DNA from: Luteibacter aegosomatis
GTDB lineage: Bacteria; Pseudomonadota; Gammaproteobacteria; Xanthomonadales; Rhodanobacteraceae
Reading direction: 5' to 3'
DNA: 64,000 nucleotides
Assembly (NCBI RefSeq): GCF_023078455.1
Contig: NZ_CP095740.1
Coordinates: 1,104,001 to 1,168,000, forward strand
Positions 25,681 through 34,578 of the stretch are shown piece by piece (position 1 is the first letter of the stretch; each line of letters opens with the position of its first letter). The notes under the pieces were generated by a model that made no database searches, had not been told where the DNA came from, and was given only the letters and a program-made list of their open reading frames with translations. The position numbers were made by a program, and so were the translations under genes.

Positions 25681-28600
25681 ATGCATCACTTGTTCGTGGC
25701 GAGATGGACCCTCGCGTTCGCCGCCGCCCTTTCCGCGACGGCGGTCGGGTCGGAGGCGCCCCTCCCGCCGGTTCCCACGCCGCAGTTCCGCAGCTACGGC
25801 CAGCTCGAGGGACTGCCCAGCAGCAACGTGCAGGCGGTGGCGCAGGATTCCCGGGGCTTCCTCTGGGTCGCCACGCCGGTCGGGCTGACGCGTTTCGACG
25901 GCGTCGAATTCGGCACGCCGGGCGTGGGCGCGGACGGGCGCCATCCGCTGGCCCTGAGCGGCATCACCACGATGACCGTCGACCGCGAAGATCGCATCTG
26001 GATCGGGGGAGGCGACATCGGCGTCGCGCGCTACGACGTCGCCGCCGGCACGTTCGTGCAATGGCGCGACGGCCTGTCCGACGACGACGTGAAGGCGATC
26101 GCGCATACGCGCGACGGCGCGGTATGGGTCGGCACGTCCGAAGGGCTGGACCGCCTGCTTCCCGACGGCAAGGTCGAGCACGTGGTCGACACCGAAGGTG
26201 GGCGCATTCCCTCGGCCGTGCATGCGTTGCACGCGACGGACGACGGCCGTCTGTGGGTGGGCGGCGACCATGGCGTGGGCATCATCGACGCGCAGGGGCG
26301 CGTCGAACGCATGCCCTTCGTCGGCGACGTGCCTCGCGTGCGGCATATCGCCGGGAGGCCGAACGAGCTGATCGTTTCCACTGATCGCGGCGTTTACCTG
26401 CCGGGTGCCGACGGTCGCCTGCATCGCGACGTGCGCCTTCCCGCGGTACTCACGTACGCGACGCTGAGCGACAGTCACGGCAACCTGTGGGTCGCGACCA
26501 TCGACGGACTCGAACTGCTCGACCGCCATGGCCGCCTGCATCGCATCCGTGGCGCGTGGATCGCATCCCGTGGCATCCCGGGACGCAACGTGCGCAGCAT
26601 GATCGAAGACGACGAGCACGGATTGTGGTTCGGCCTCGCCGATGGCGGCCTCGCCTACCTGGGCCCCGGGTGGGACGATTTCAGCCGTTTCACCCACGTC
26701 GCCACCGATGCCGACAGCCTGCCCGCGCGCGCGATCACCGCCGTGGCGGCCAAGGGCGACGCGGCGCTCTGGGTGGGCGGTTACCGAGGCTGGATTCGCG
26801 CGTTCGACCCCGCCACGGGCAAGGCCTCCGACGGATTCGACATCGGGCCCGCCCGCGTGCAGTCGCTGTTCGAATCCGAAGCCGGCCTGCTCGTCGGCAC
26901 GGTGGACGGCCTCTCGATCGCGGCGCGTCGCTCGGTGCGGCCGCTGGCGCGCGATCGCATCCACCGGCCGGTCACGGCGATGGTGGGCGACGGAAAGGGC
27001 GCGGTCTACGTGGCCGCCCTCGGACAGGGCCTGTTCCGGGTGGATCCGCGTCGCCGCGTCGTCGAAGGCATTCCCTTCGAGTCCGCCACGCGGGGTACGG
27101 CGGATACCCGCCAGATGGACATCGTCGACGGCGAGCTGTGGCAGGCGAGCCTCGTCGGCCTTGCGCGGCTGGACGCCTCGACGGGCACCATGCGTCCGGT
27201 CGACGGCGTGGCCGCTGGGAGAATCAACGCGTTCGAACCCGGCGACGAGGGTTTCTGGGTGGTCAGGCCCGACATGCTCGAACACTACGTTTGGGACGGC
27301 CGCCATGCCCAGCGGGATCTCAGCTTCGGCGGTGCCGACGGCTTCCCGACCAGCGACATCCTCAACATCCGTCGCGACATCGCCGGTCGCCTCTGGTTGT
27401 ATGGCCAGACCGGCGTCTGGCGTTTCGATCCGGGCATGACGTCGTTCCGCCGCTTCGGGCTGGCCGACGGCCTGGCGAACGGCGAATTCACCAATGCCAT
27501 CACCGTGCAGCTTCCCGACGGCACCATGTACGGCGCAACGGTGGGAGGGATCGTGGGTTTTCGTCCCGACCGCCAGCGCGACCACGCCCATCGGCCCTCC
27601 GTCGTGGTGCTGGGCGCCAGCGTGCTGCGCGAGGGGCGACGCGAGTCCATACCGGTCGACGACGGCGAGTTGCGCATCGGCTGGAACGATCGCGAGTTCG
27701 AAATCCGGGCACGCGCGCTCTCGTATGTCGACCCGGACGAGAGCCGGCTGCGCGTCACCGTCGATCACGACGGTGAACGTTCCCACGGCATGACCGGAAA
27801 GGCGGGCGAGTACCGTTTCGCCGCGCTCGGCGCCGGCGTCTATCGCGTGCTGGTATCGGGCTTTCCGCGCGAATTCGGCGCCACGGCGTCGGCGCCGCCA
27901 CTCGTCCTGCGGGTCGACGCCCCGCCGTGGATGCGCTGGTGGGCATGGCTGCTCTACGCCGCCGTGGCGGCCGTCATCGCATGGGCGGTCGTGCGCGGTA
28001 CGCGCCGGCGGGTAAGGCAGGCGATGCGCCTGAAGCTGGCCGAACAGCGGCGCCAGCTCGCCGAACGGGCCAACTCGGCAAAAACCGAATTCATGGCGAC
28101 GCTGGGGCACGAGATCCGCACGCCGATGACCGGCGTGCTCGGCATGGCCGAACTGATGGCGCAGACACCGCTCGACGAGGTGCAGCGTGGCTACGTGGAA
28201 GCCGTTCGCCGCTCGGGTGCGACCCTGCTTCGCCTCATCAACGATGCGCTGGATATCAGCCGCATCGAATCCCGCCAGCTCGTGCTGGAAAGCGAGGCCG
28301 TGCCGGTGAGGGCACTGGCCGACGAAGTGGTGGCGCTCGCGTCGGGCAACGCACATGCCAAGCAGCTCACGCTATCCGCCGCCGTGGATGCCGACGTGCC
28401 CGAGGCCGTGCTCGGCGACACCGTGCGCTTGCGGCAGATCCTGCAGAACCTGGTGAACAACGCGGTGAAGTTCACCGAGCGCGGCGGCGTGTCGTTGCAC
28501 GTCGCCTGGACCGACGCCAGCCTCGTCGCCACGGTGAAGGACACCGGGCCCGGCATGTCGAAAGAGCTTCTCTCGCGGCTTTTCTCGCGTTTCTCGCAGG

Positions 28601-29157
28601 GCGGTTCGCCCCAGCGCTCGGAAGGCTCCGGGTTGGGTCTCGCGATCTGTCACGAGCTTTGCGCGCTGATGGGAGGCAGCGTCACCGTGGACAGCGAGCC
28701 GGGACGCGGCAGCACGTTCACCGTACGCCTGCCGTTGCGGCCCTGCGCGGTCGACGCGGCGGCGCCGACGCCGACCGATGTCGAAGGCACGCGCGCACGA
28801 CGCCTCCTGGTGGTGGAAGACGACCCGATGATCGCCGAGGTCATGGATGGCCTGCTCCGACAGCGCGGACACGACGTGAGCCTCGTGGGCGATGGCCTCA
28901 GCGCGATGACGGAGCTGTCCCGGGGTTCGTTCGATGCGTTGCTCCTCGATCTCGACCTTCCGGTGGTGAGCGGGTTCCAGGTGGCCAGGATGGTCCGTCG
29001 CATGGATCACCTCGAGGGCATGCCCATCGTGGCCGTCACGGCACGTTCCGCGGGCGACGAGACCTCGGCCATCCGCGAGGCGGGAATGGACGCGCTGGTG
29101 CGCAAGCCGATGACGGGGGCGGACCTGGATGCGGTGCTGGAGGCGGTGTCACGGTGA
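25681..29157 (+). CDS. Hybrid two-component sensor kinase with beta-propeller sensor
   Basis: Membrane sensor of 1158 residues. A signal peptide (to about residue 23) is followed by two periplasmic seven-bladed propellers built from repeated DSRGFLWVAT-like blades (about residues 35-640). A Y_Y_Y-type Ig domain (650-745), one membrane helix (about 750-772), a kinase core with FMATLGHEIRTPMTG and GSGLGLAICHELC, and a receiver domain with phospho-acceptor in LLLDLDLPVVSG complete it. There is no DNA-binding domain, unlike the Bacteroides relatives, so it must pass phosphate to a separate protein. No phosphotransfer protein or carbohydrate gene is adjacent. Confidence 0.92.
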   Translation: MHHLFVARWTLAFAAALSATAVGSEAPLPPVPTPQFRSYGQLEGLPSSNVQAVAQDSRGFLWVATPVGLTRFDGVEFGTPGVGADGRHPLALSGITTMTVDREDRIWIGGGDIGVARYDVAAGTFVQWRDGLSDDDVKAIAHTRDGAVWVGTSEGLDRLLPDGKVEHVVDTEGGRIPSAVHALHATDDGRLWVGGDHGVGIIDAQGRVERMPFVGDVPRVRHIAGRPNELIVSTDRGVYLPGADGRLHRDVRLPAVLTYATLSDSHGNLWVATIDGLELLDRHGRLHRIRGAWIASRGIPGRNVRSMIEDDEHGLWFGLADGGLAYLGPGWDDFSRFTHVATDADSLPARAITAVAAKGDAALWVGGYRGWIRAFDPATGKASDGFDIGPARVQSLFESEAGLLVGTVDGLSIAARRSVRPLARDRIHRPVTAMVGDGKGAVYVAALGQGLFRVDPRRRVVEGIPFESATRGTADTRQMDIVDGELWQASLVGLARLDASTGTMRPVDGVAAGRINAFEPGDEGFWVVRPDMLEHYVWDGRHAQRDLSFGGADGFPTSDILNIRRDIAGRLWLYGQTGVWRFDPGMTSFRRFGLADGLANGEFTNAITVQLPDGTMYGATVGGIVGFRPDRQRDHAHRPSVVVLGASVLREGRRESIPVDDGELRIGWNDREFEIRARALSYVDPDESRLRVTVDHDGERSHGMTGKAGEYRFAALGAGVYRVLVSGFPREFGATASAPPLVLRVDAPPWMRWWAWLLYAAVAAVIAWAVVRGTRRRVRQAMRLKLAEQRRQLAERANSAKTEFMATLGHEIRTPMTGVLGMAELMAQTPLDEVQRGYVEAVRRSGATLLRLINDALDISRIESRQLVLESEAVPVRALADEVVALASGNAHAKQLTLSAAVDADVPEAVLGDTVRLRQILQNLVNNAVKFTERGGVSLHVAWTDASLVATVKDTGPGMSKELLSRLFSRFSQGGSPQRSEGSGLGLAICHELCALMGGSVTVDSEPGRGSTFTVRLPLRPCAVDAAAPTPTDVEGTRARRLLVVEDDPMIAEVMDGLLRQRGHDVSLVGDGLSAMTELSRGSFDALLLDLDLPVVSGFQVARMVRRMDHLEGMPIVAVTARSAGDETSAIREAGMDALVRKPMTGADLDAVLEAVSR

Positions 29158-29200
29158 ACCGCCGCGCCATTGAGTCGCTAAAACCGGATGCATCGCGGTA

Positions 29201-29279
29201 GGCACCGGCCAGCGCCGGTGCGACGCTTCGTTTTTACCTCGAGGTATCCATCGTCGCACCGGCGCAGGCCGGTGCCCAC
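29201..29279. repeat. Large hairpin repeat, second family
   Basis: The arms GGCACCGGCC.GCGCCGGTGCGACG and CGTCGCACCGGCGC.GGCCGGTGCC are nearly perfect complements. The loop contains the 12-bp palindrome TACCTCGAGGTA (29235-29246). It lies between the hybrid kinase and the convergent lptG gene. A half copy occurs at 44896-44923. Confidence 0.75.
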
Positions 29280-29301
29280 GGCAGGGCGTTCGGTTGTCGC
29301 G

Positions 29302-30399
29302 TCAGCCGAACCGTCGGAAATACGCCAGCGCGCCCACGACGAGCAGCGTCGTCGGCAGGAGGTTGGCCAGCAGCGGCGGCAACCCGTACACCGTGCCGAA
29401 GTTCACCATCGCCCCCTGCAGGAAATACCAGCCGATGGCGAGGATCACGCCGATGAAAAGCCGCTTGCCGAAGCCGCCCGAACGCAGCGAACCGAACGCG
29501 AACGGCATGGCGCACAGCACCAGCACCAGCGTGTTGACGGCGAACAGCGCGCGGCCCCAGAAGGCGACGGCATAGGCGCCGGGATTCTGGCCGTTCGCCT
29601 CCAGATAGCGCATGTTGCGCCGGAGGTCGCTCATCGAGAGGTATTCGGGGTGGATCACCGACTGCTCGAGCACGTGCGGGTTCAGGCGCGATATCCAGGT
29701 CTGCGTGGGTTGCTCGGTGGAATGCGTTCCCTGGTCGTCGAGCGTGGTGGTGCGCACCTTGGACATGATCCACTGGTTGCCGTCATGGATGGCGCTGTCG
29801 CCGTGCGAGAACTCCTTCACCTGCCCGTCGGGCGTGAACGTGAACACGCGCACGTCGACCAGCTTCACCGTGGTGCGATCGCCGTCCTGCACGGCGATGG
29901 CCGACTTGGCATTGATGATCTTGCCCGCGTCGCGGGCCCACAGCCCGCTGCTGGTGGCACCGAGGTTGCTCGAACGCATGCGCACCTGGATGGCCTGCGC
30001 ATGCTGGTCGCCGTAAGGCGCCGCGGTTTCGCCCATCACCACCACGCCGACGGTGAGGATGGCGATCACGCCGGCGGCGGAGACGGCGATGCGCAACTTG
30101 GACATGCCCGCCGCGCGCAGCGCCGTCAGCTCGCCGGTGGCGGCCAGGCCGCCGAGACCCAGCAGGCCGCCGATCAGCGCCGCGTTGCTGAACATCTGGT
30201 AGAGGCGGCGCGGCACCGTCAGCATGATGTAGGCGATGGCGTCGTACAGCGTGAAGCCGTTCTTGCCGATGTTGCCGAGCTGGCGCACGAACTGGGTGAG
30301 GGCGTCGAAGCCGGTGAGCACCAGCCATACCAGCAGCAGCGTGCCCAGCACGCTCATGCCGATCAGCCGGTCGGCGCGCTTGATCGTCAGGGCGCTCAC
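29302..30399 (-). CDS. lptG: LPS export permease LptG
   Basis: Inner-membrane subunit of the lipopolysaccharide exporter, 365 residues. The two three-helix bundles (residues about 10-130 and 275-360) flank a periplasmic beta-jellyroll that passes LPS to LptC. It starts at GTG 30399, overlapping the lptF stop as GTGA. Together with LptF and the ATPase LptB (not in this window) it extracts LPS from the inner membrane. The order lptF-lptG divergent from pepA is standard for gammaproteobacteria. Confidence 0.94.
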   Translation of the reverse strand: MSALTIKRADRLIGMSVLGTLLLVWLVLTGFDALTQFVRQLGNIGKNGFTLYDAIAYIMLTVPRRLYQMFSNAALIGGLLGLGGLAATGELTALRAAGMSKLRIAVSAAGVIAILTVGVVVMGETAAPYGDQHAQAIQVRMRSSNLGATSSGLWARDAGKIINAKSAIAVQDGDRTTVKLVDVRVFTFTPDGQVKEFSHGDSAIHDGNQWIMSKVRTTTLDDQGTHSTEQPTQTWISRLNPHVLEQSVIHPEYLSMSDLRRNMRYLEANGQNPGAYAVAFWGRALFAVNTLVLVLCAMPFAFGSLRSGGFGKRLFIGVILAIGWYFLQGAMVNFGTVYGLPPLLANLLPTTLLVVGALAYFRRFG

Positions 30400-31508
30400 G
30401 CGGCGGCTCCCTTGGCGACGACGCGCCGCGGCGAATTCTGGCGCCGGAAGAACCAGGCGGCCACCAGGAAGACGATGACGTGCAGCACCCAGATGGGGAT
30501 GGACGTATGCAGGTGTTCCTTGATGATCTGCGCGCGCGCGATGAGCTGCCAGATCACGTAGAGGAAGTAGGCCAGCACGGCGACAAGCAGGCGGCCGTAG
30601 CGGGCGTCGCGCGGGGCCTGCCGGGACATCGGCAGCACCATCATCATCAAAACCAGCGTGCTGACCGGCGCGGCGAAGCGCGATACCAGCTCGCCCAGCG
30701 ATTCGGCGTCGTGCGCCTTGAAGAGGTCGGCGGTGGTGGCTTCGTGGGCCGGATCGCTGTCGCTGTCGTCGTCGGTGATGCTGGACAGGGAGGCGTCGTT
30801 GCGATCGTATTTCATGCGGCGCCAGTTGTCGCCGCCCAGGGGAATCTCGAACTGCCAGCCGTCGTAGAGGGCGAGGAAGCGGTTCTGGCCGTCGCTTTCC
30901 TGGTACATGCGGCCACTCTTCGCGTTGACCACGCGCACCTGCACCTTGCCCGCGCCGTCGGTATGGTCGGAGGCGAGGAAGGTCTTGCCCAGCACCGTGC
31001 CGTCGCGGCTGAGGCTCTCGACGAAGATGATGCCGCCCTTGCCGGGCAGTTCCGTGAAGCGTCCGGCATCGAGGCCGGCGGCGATCACCGACTTGTTGGC
31101 GGCCGCGATGACCTGGTCGGCCGTGCGCGCGGAGAGGGGGCCGAGCCACAGGGCCACCGTGCCCACCACGACCGTGGCGACCACGGCCAGTATCGCCACC
31201 GGACGAAGCATGCCGCCCGGACCCATGCCCGAGGAGGCCAGCACGTGCATCTCGCTCTCGCGGTACATGCGGCCCAGGGCGATGAGGGTGCCCAGGAAGG
31301 CCGACATGGGCAGCAGGGTGGAGAGGAGGTCGACCATCTGCAGGCCGAGCACCTCGAACATCACGCTGGGCTGGATGCTGCCGTTGGCGACCTTCTGCAG
31401 CACGGTCGCGAAGGCGCCGCCGGCGAAGATCACCAGCAGCACCACGGCCGTGGCCACGATGCCGTAAGCGAGTTCACGCAGGAAATAGCGGTCTAGGATG
31501 CTGAGCAT
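30396..31508 (-). CDS. lptF: LPS export permease LptF
   Basis: Partner of LptG, 370 residues with the same two-bundle build. MLSILDRYFLRELAYG is the typical N-terminus with the first gate helix, RMYRESEMHVLASSGMG is the coupling-helix region facing LptB, and a periplasmic jellyroll covers about residues 125-260. The internal acidic stretch TDDDSDSDPAHE (around residue 247) is a loop insertion I do not expect in most homologues. It is divergent from pepA. Confidence 0.94.
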   Translation of the reverse strand: MLSILDRYFLRELAYGIVATAVVLLVIFAGGAFATVLQKVANGSIQPSVMFEVLGLQMVDLLSTLLPMSAFLGTLIALGRMYRESEMHVLASSGMGPGGMLRPVAILAVVATVVVGTVALWLGPLSARTADQVIAAANKSVIAAGLDAGRFTELPGKGGIIFVESLSRDGTVLGKTFLASDHTDGAGKVQVRVVNAKSGRMYQESDGQNRFLALYDGWQFEIPLGGDNWRRMKYDRNDASLSSITDDDSDSDPAHEATTADLFKAHDAESLGELVSRFAAPVSTLVLMMMVLPMSRQAPRDARYGRLLVAVLAYFLYVIWQLIARAQIIKEHLHTSIPIWVLHVIVFLVAAWFFRRQNSPRRVVAKGAAA

Positions 31509-31509
31509 T

Positions 31510-31518
31510 TGGTAGAAT
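31510..31518 (+). promoter_or_regulatory. Extended -10 box upstream of pepA
   Basis: TGGTAGAAT fits an extended -10 element (TGn plus TAGAAT). It is 88 bases upstream of the pepA start, and no good -35 box is present 17 bp upstream. It lies at the beginning of the divergent lptF region. Confidence 0.35.
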
Positions 31519-31605
31519 TGGCGGTTCGTGCCGCGTCAGTCCTGGCCGGCAATCCTTAAGTCTAGCCTGTCCGGGCCCCGGCGGGCTTTCGCAGGGCAGT
31601 TAGCT

Positions 31606-33096
31606 ATGACGGTTCAGTTCAGCCTCGGTTCCAACGCTCCCGAATCCACCAGCACCCCCGTGGCCGTGGTCGGCGTCTACGAGAACGGTATCCTGACCAG
31701 CGCCGCCGCGCGCATCGATACGGCCGCCGACGGCGCCATCAAGCGCCTGGTCGAGGCGGGCGACGTCACCGGCAAGCTCGGCAACGTGGTCACGCTCCTG
31801 CACCCGCCCGGCGTGGCCGCGGCCCGCGTGCTGATCGTGGGCCTGGGGGCGCAGAAGGGCTTCGACGCGGGCCGCTACCAGCGCGTGACGCTCGAAGCCG
31901 CCCGCGCCATCGGCCGCCTGCCGGTGACCGAGGCCACCAGCTGGCTGGCCGAGATCGACGTGCCCGGCCGCGACGCCGCCTGGCGCGTCCGCGTCGGCGC
32001 CCTGGCCATCGACCACGCCGCCTATCGCTACACCGCCACGGTGAAGCCGCGCGACAAGGCCCAGCCCGAGCTGGCCTCGGTCACCCTCGTGGCCCCGGCC
32101 GACGGCGAAACCGGCCTGGTCGAGGCCCGCGCCATCGCCGAGGGCGTGCGCTACGCCCGCGAGCTGGCCAACCTGCCGCCGAACATCTGCAATCCCGGCT
32201 ACATCGCCGACCAGGCCCGCGCCTTCGCCGACGCCAACGAGGGCGTCACCTGCGAGGTGCTCGAGCGCGCCGACATGGAGCGCGAAGGCTTCGGTTCCCT
32301 GCTGGCGGTGGCCCGCGGCTCGGCCAATCCGCCTCGCCTGGTCGTCCTGCAGTGGAACGGCGGCAAGGAGGGCGAGCGCCCCTACGCCTTCGTCGGCAAG
32401 GGCATCACCTTCGATACCGGCGGCATCAGCCTCAAGCCCGGCCCGGGCATGGAGGAGATGAAGTTCGACATGGGCGGCGCCGCCGGCGTGCTCGGCTCGT
32501 TCGTCGCCGCCGTGCGCCTGAAGCTGCCGGTCAACCTGGTCTGCGTCGTGCCGGCCGTGGAAAACATGCCCGACGGCGACGCCTACCGCCCCGGCGACGT
32601 GCTCACCAGCCTCGCGGGCATCACCATCGAGGTGCTCAACACCGACGCGGAAGGCCGCCTGATCCTTTGCGACGCGCTTACCTACACCGGCAAGCGTTTC
32701 GACCCGCACACCATCATCGATGCCGCCACGCTCACCGGCGCCTGCGTCGTCGCGCTGGGCAAGCACGCCAGCGGCCTGATGACCAAGGACGAAACCCTTT
32801 CCGCCGAACTGCTCGCCGCCGGCGAAAGCACGCTCGACCGCGCATGGCGCCTGCCGCTGTGGGACGACTACCAGAGCCAGCTCGACTCGGTGTTCGCCGA
32901 CGTGGCCAACATCGGCGGTAAGTACGCCGGCGCGATCACGGCGGGTTGCTTCCTCGCCCGTTTCACCGAAGGCCGCCGCTGGGCCCACCTCGACATCGCC
33001 GGCACGGCGTGGGACGAGGGCCGCAAGGGCCTGGCCACCGGCCGTCCGGTGCCGCTGCTCACGCAGTGGCTGCTCGATCGCGTGGCGGCCGGCTGA
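31606..33096 (+). CDS. pepA: Leucyl aminopeptidase PepA
   Basis: Cytosolic di-metal aminopeptidase of 496 residues, family M17. The N-terminal domain (1-170) is followed by the catalytic domain with metal ligands in GKGITFDTGGISLK, MKFDMGGAAGV and the signature NTDAEGRL. PepA hexamers cleave N-terminal residues from peptides and, in E. coli, also bind DNA at carAB and at cer sites. The ATG at 31606 begins the expected MTVQFSL. It is followed 10 bp later by holC, the usual order. Confidence 0.95.
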   Translation: MTVQFSLGSNAPESTSTPVAVVGVYENGILTSAAARIDTAADGAIKRLVEAGDVTGKLGNVVTLLHPPGVAAARVLIVGLGAQKGFDAGRYQRVTLEAARAIGRLPVTEATSWLAEIDVPGRDAAWRVRVGALAIDHAAYRYTATVKPRDKAQPELASVTLVAPADGETGLVEARAIAEGVRYARELANLPPNICNPGYIADQARAFADANEGVTCEVLERADMEREGFGSLLAVARGSANPPRLVVLQWNGGKEGERPYAFVGKGITFDTGGISLKPGPGMEEMKFDMGGAAGVLGSFVAAVRLKLPVNLVCVVPAVENMPDGDAYRPGDVLTSLAGITIEVLNTDAEGRLILCDALTYTGKRFDPHTIIDAATLTGACVVALGKHASGLMTKDETLSAELLAAGESTLDRAWRLPLWDDYQSQLDSVFADVANIGGKYAGAITAGCFLARFTEGRRWAHLDIAGTAWDEGRKGLATGRPVPLLTQWLLDRVAAG

Positions 33097-33106
33097 TCGT
33101 CCGCCC

Positions 33107-33529
33107 ATGCCGCGCGCCGACTTCTACCTGATCGACAAGCCGCGGTTCCGCGACGATCCGCTGTTGCTGGTCTGCGAACTCGCCAAACGCGCGTTCGCGG
33201 CCCAGCAGCCCACGCTGATCCTCACGCGCGACTTCGAACAGGCCGAGGCCATCGACGAGCGGCTCTGGGATTTCGACGAGGACGCGTACGTCCCGCACCA
33301 ACTGGCCGGCGACGAGGACGACGCCGACATCGCCGTCCTCATCGTGCCGCCGGGTGTCGATACGCCCGACCGGCCCATGGTCATCAACCTGCGCGACGTC
33401 TGCGCACCGGGCCGCTACGACCGCGTGCTCGAAGTGGTGGCCGCCGACCCGGCCGAACGCGAGGGCTCGCGTGCGCGCTGGACGGAGTACAAGCGGGGCG
33501 GGTTCGAAGTGAACAAGCACGACATGTAA
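33107..33529 (+). CDS. holC: DNA polymerase III chi subunit
   Basis: A 140-residue clamp-loader accessory protein that links the polymerase III holoenzyme to single-strand binding protein. Family features are the N-terminal ADFYLIDKPRF, LLVCELAKRAFAAQQPTLIL and the helix with LWDFDEDAYVPHQL. The length is within the family range. It is co-directional with pepA, as in most gammaproteobacteria. Confidence 0.92.
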   Translation: MPRADFYLIDKPRFRDDPLLLVCELAKRAFAAQQPTLILTRDFEQAEAIDERLWDFDEDAYVPHQLAGDEDDADIAVLIVPPGVDTPDRPMVINLRDVCAPGRYDRVLEVVAADPAEREGSRARWTEYKRGGFEVNKHDM

Positions 33530-33560
33530 GCGGGCCGTCTGGGGCGGCCGTTTCCTCCGC

Positions 33561-34316
33561 CTAATGACCTGCTCTCCTCGATAGGGACGATGCCTGTCGC
33601 TGGGCCGCCTTCAGGCTCTTCTGGAAGTTCCTGTCCGCTTGCAGCCGTGCAACAACGAATGACGCGACCATCCGGCCTGCGACGAGGTCGGAGTTGTAAT
33701 GGAAGCCGCAGACGAGCCTGCTTTCCCCGAACTGGTAGCCTCGATCGAAGATGGCCTCCGAACGTTCGGGAAAGAGTTGCACGAGCATCTCCGCCCACAG
33801 CATGCCTATGGCCGCGTGCATCGACGGATAGGAGCCCGTCGTCGCCATGTGGTACTTCGCATCGCTTTCCTCGTGACGGCACGCCGGTTGGCTGGGAAAG
33901 GCGACGTAGGGCCGCGTGCGCCCGCCTTTTTCAGGCGGAATCTTGACGGTCTCCATGACACTTTCCAGGTCTTCCTGGGCTGTGCCGATCAAGGTCAATA
34001 TCGCCCCCGCGTTCTTCGCCGTCAGGGGAACTCCCAATGCCAACGCATCGTGGAACCTTTCGGCAACGGGTTCTGGAGCGTATACGTCGTCATTCTGCGC
34101 TTGTACACCTCGGGGCTCCCCGAGCACGTGTCGGTCGGCGAGGTATTCTTCCATGTCGGCCAGCACGTCGGGGCCGTCGGTCGGCGCAGGCGGCAGCCAT
34201 TTGGCTGCATCGGGAACTCTGCCTTTGAGAAAGCCTTTGTCGGCTGCCTCTCCGGCCGGTGCAAACATCGTCAGTGCAAGCATCAGCACAAGAACGTAGG
34301 ACCGTTTGCGTCGCAT
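33561..34316 (-). CDS. Divergent class A acid phosphatase (PAP2 superfamily)
   Basis: Exported phosphatase of 251 residues with signal peptide to about residue 24 (ends GEAAD). The class A non-specific acid phosphatase pattern is present but altered. The first block reads K130-x4-R135-P136 where K-x6-RP is usual, and the second is P164-S165-M166-H167 where PSGH is usual. The third block (SR at 199-200, H206, D210) is intact. The catalytic histidines remain, so activity is possible with changed specificity. Base composition over the gene and the roughly 260-bp spacer to valS is visibly less GC-rich than its neighbours, a hint of transfer. I see no gene in that spacer. Confidence 0.85.
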   Translation of the reverse strand: MRRKRSYVLVLMLALTMFAPAGEAADKGFLKGRVPDAAKWLPPAPTDGPDVLADMEEYLADRHVLGEPRGVQAQNDDVYAPEPVAERFHDALALGVPLTAKNAGAILTLIGTAQEDLESVMETVKIPPEKGGRTRPYVAFPSQPACRHEESDAKYHMATTGSYPSMHAAIGMLWAEMLVQLFPERSEAIFDRGYQFGESRLVCGFHYNSDLVAGRMVASFVVARLQADRNFQKSLKAAQRQASSLSRRAGH

Positions 34317-34578
34317 GTTCGCGCTCCCCCCTGTTTTACCGCGTGAGCGGGTGCTGGGGTGTTGTAGCAGTGCGTCGGACGCAAGAACATACGGGCAAAG
34401 GGATTAGTGCTTTCGTCGCTATGCAAAAGAGGATGCGCGGCTTTTCTTGGTTGCCGATTTCGCATCATGCAGCCAATGCCGGGTACCGGGCCTCCACCTC
34501 CGCAGAAACGGCGAGATCGGTTTGCCGCGCCTGCGAAGGCAGCGAGCCGCCTCCGCGCCAGCGACGCGTAGAGCCGAT

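Noticed and set aside
25609..28356. 915-codon minus-strand frame opposite the hybrid kinase
   Set aside because: No recognisable domain, and composition typical of antisense frames. The sense strand has complete propeller, kinase and receiver domains.
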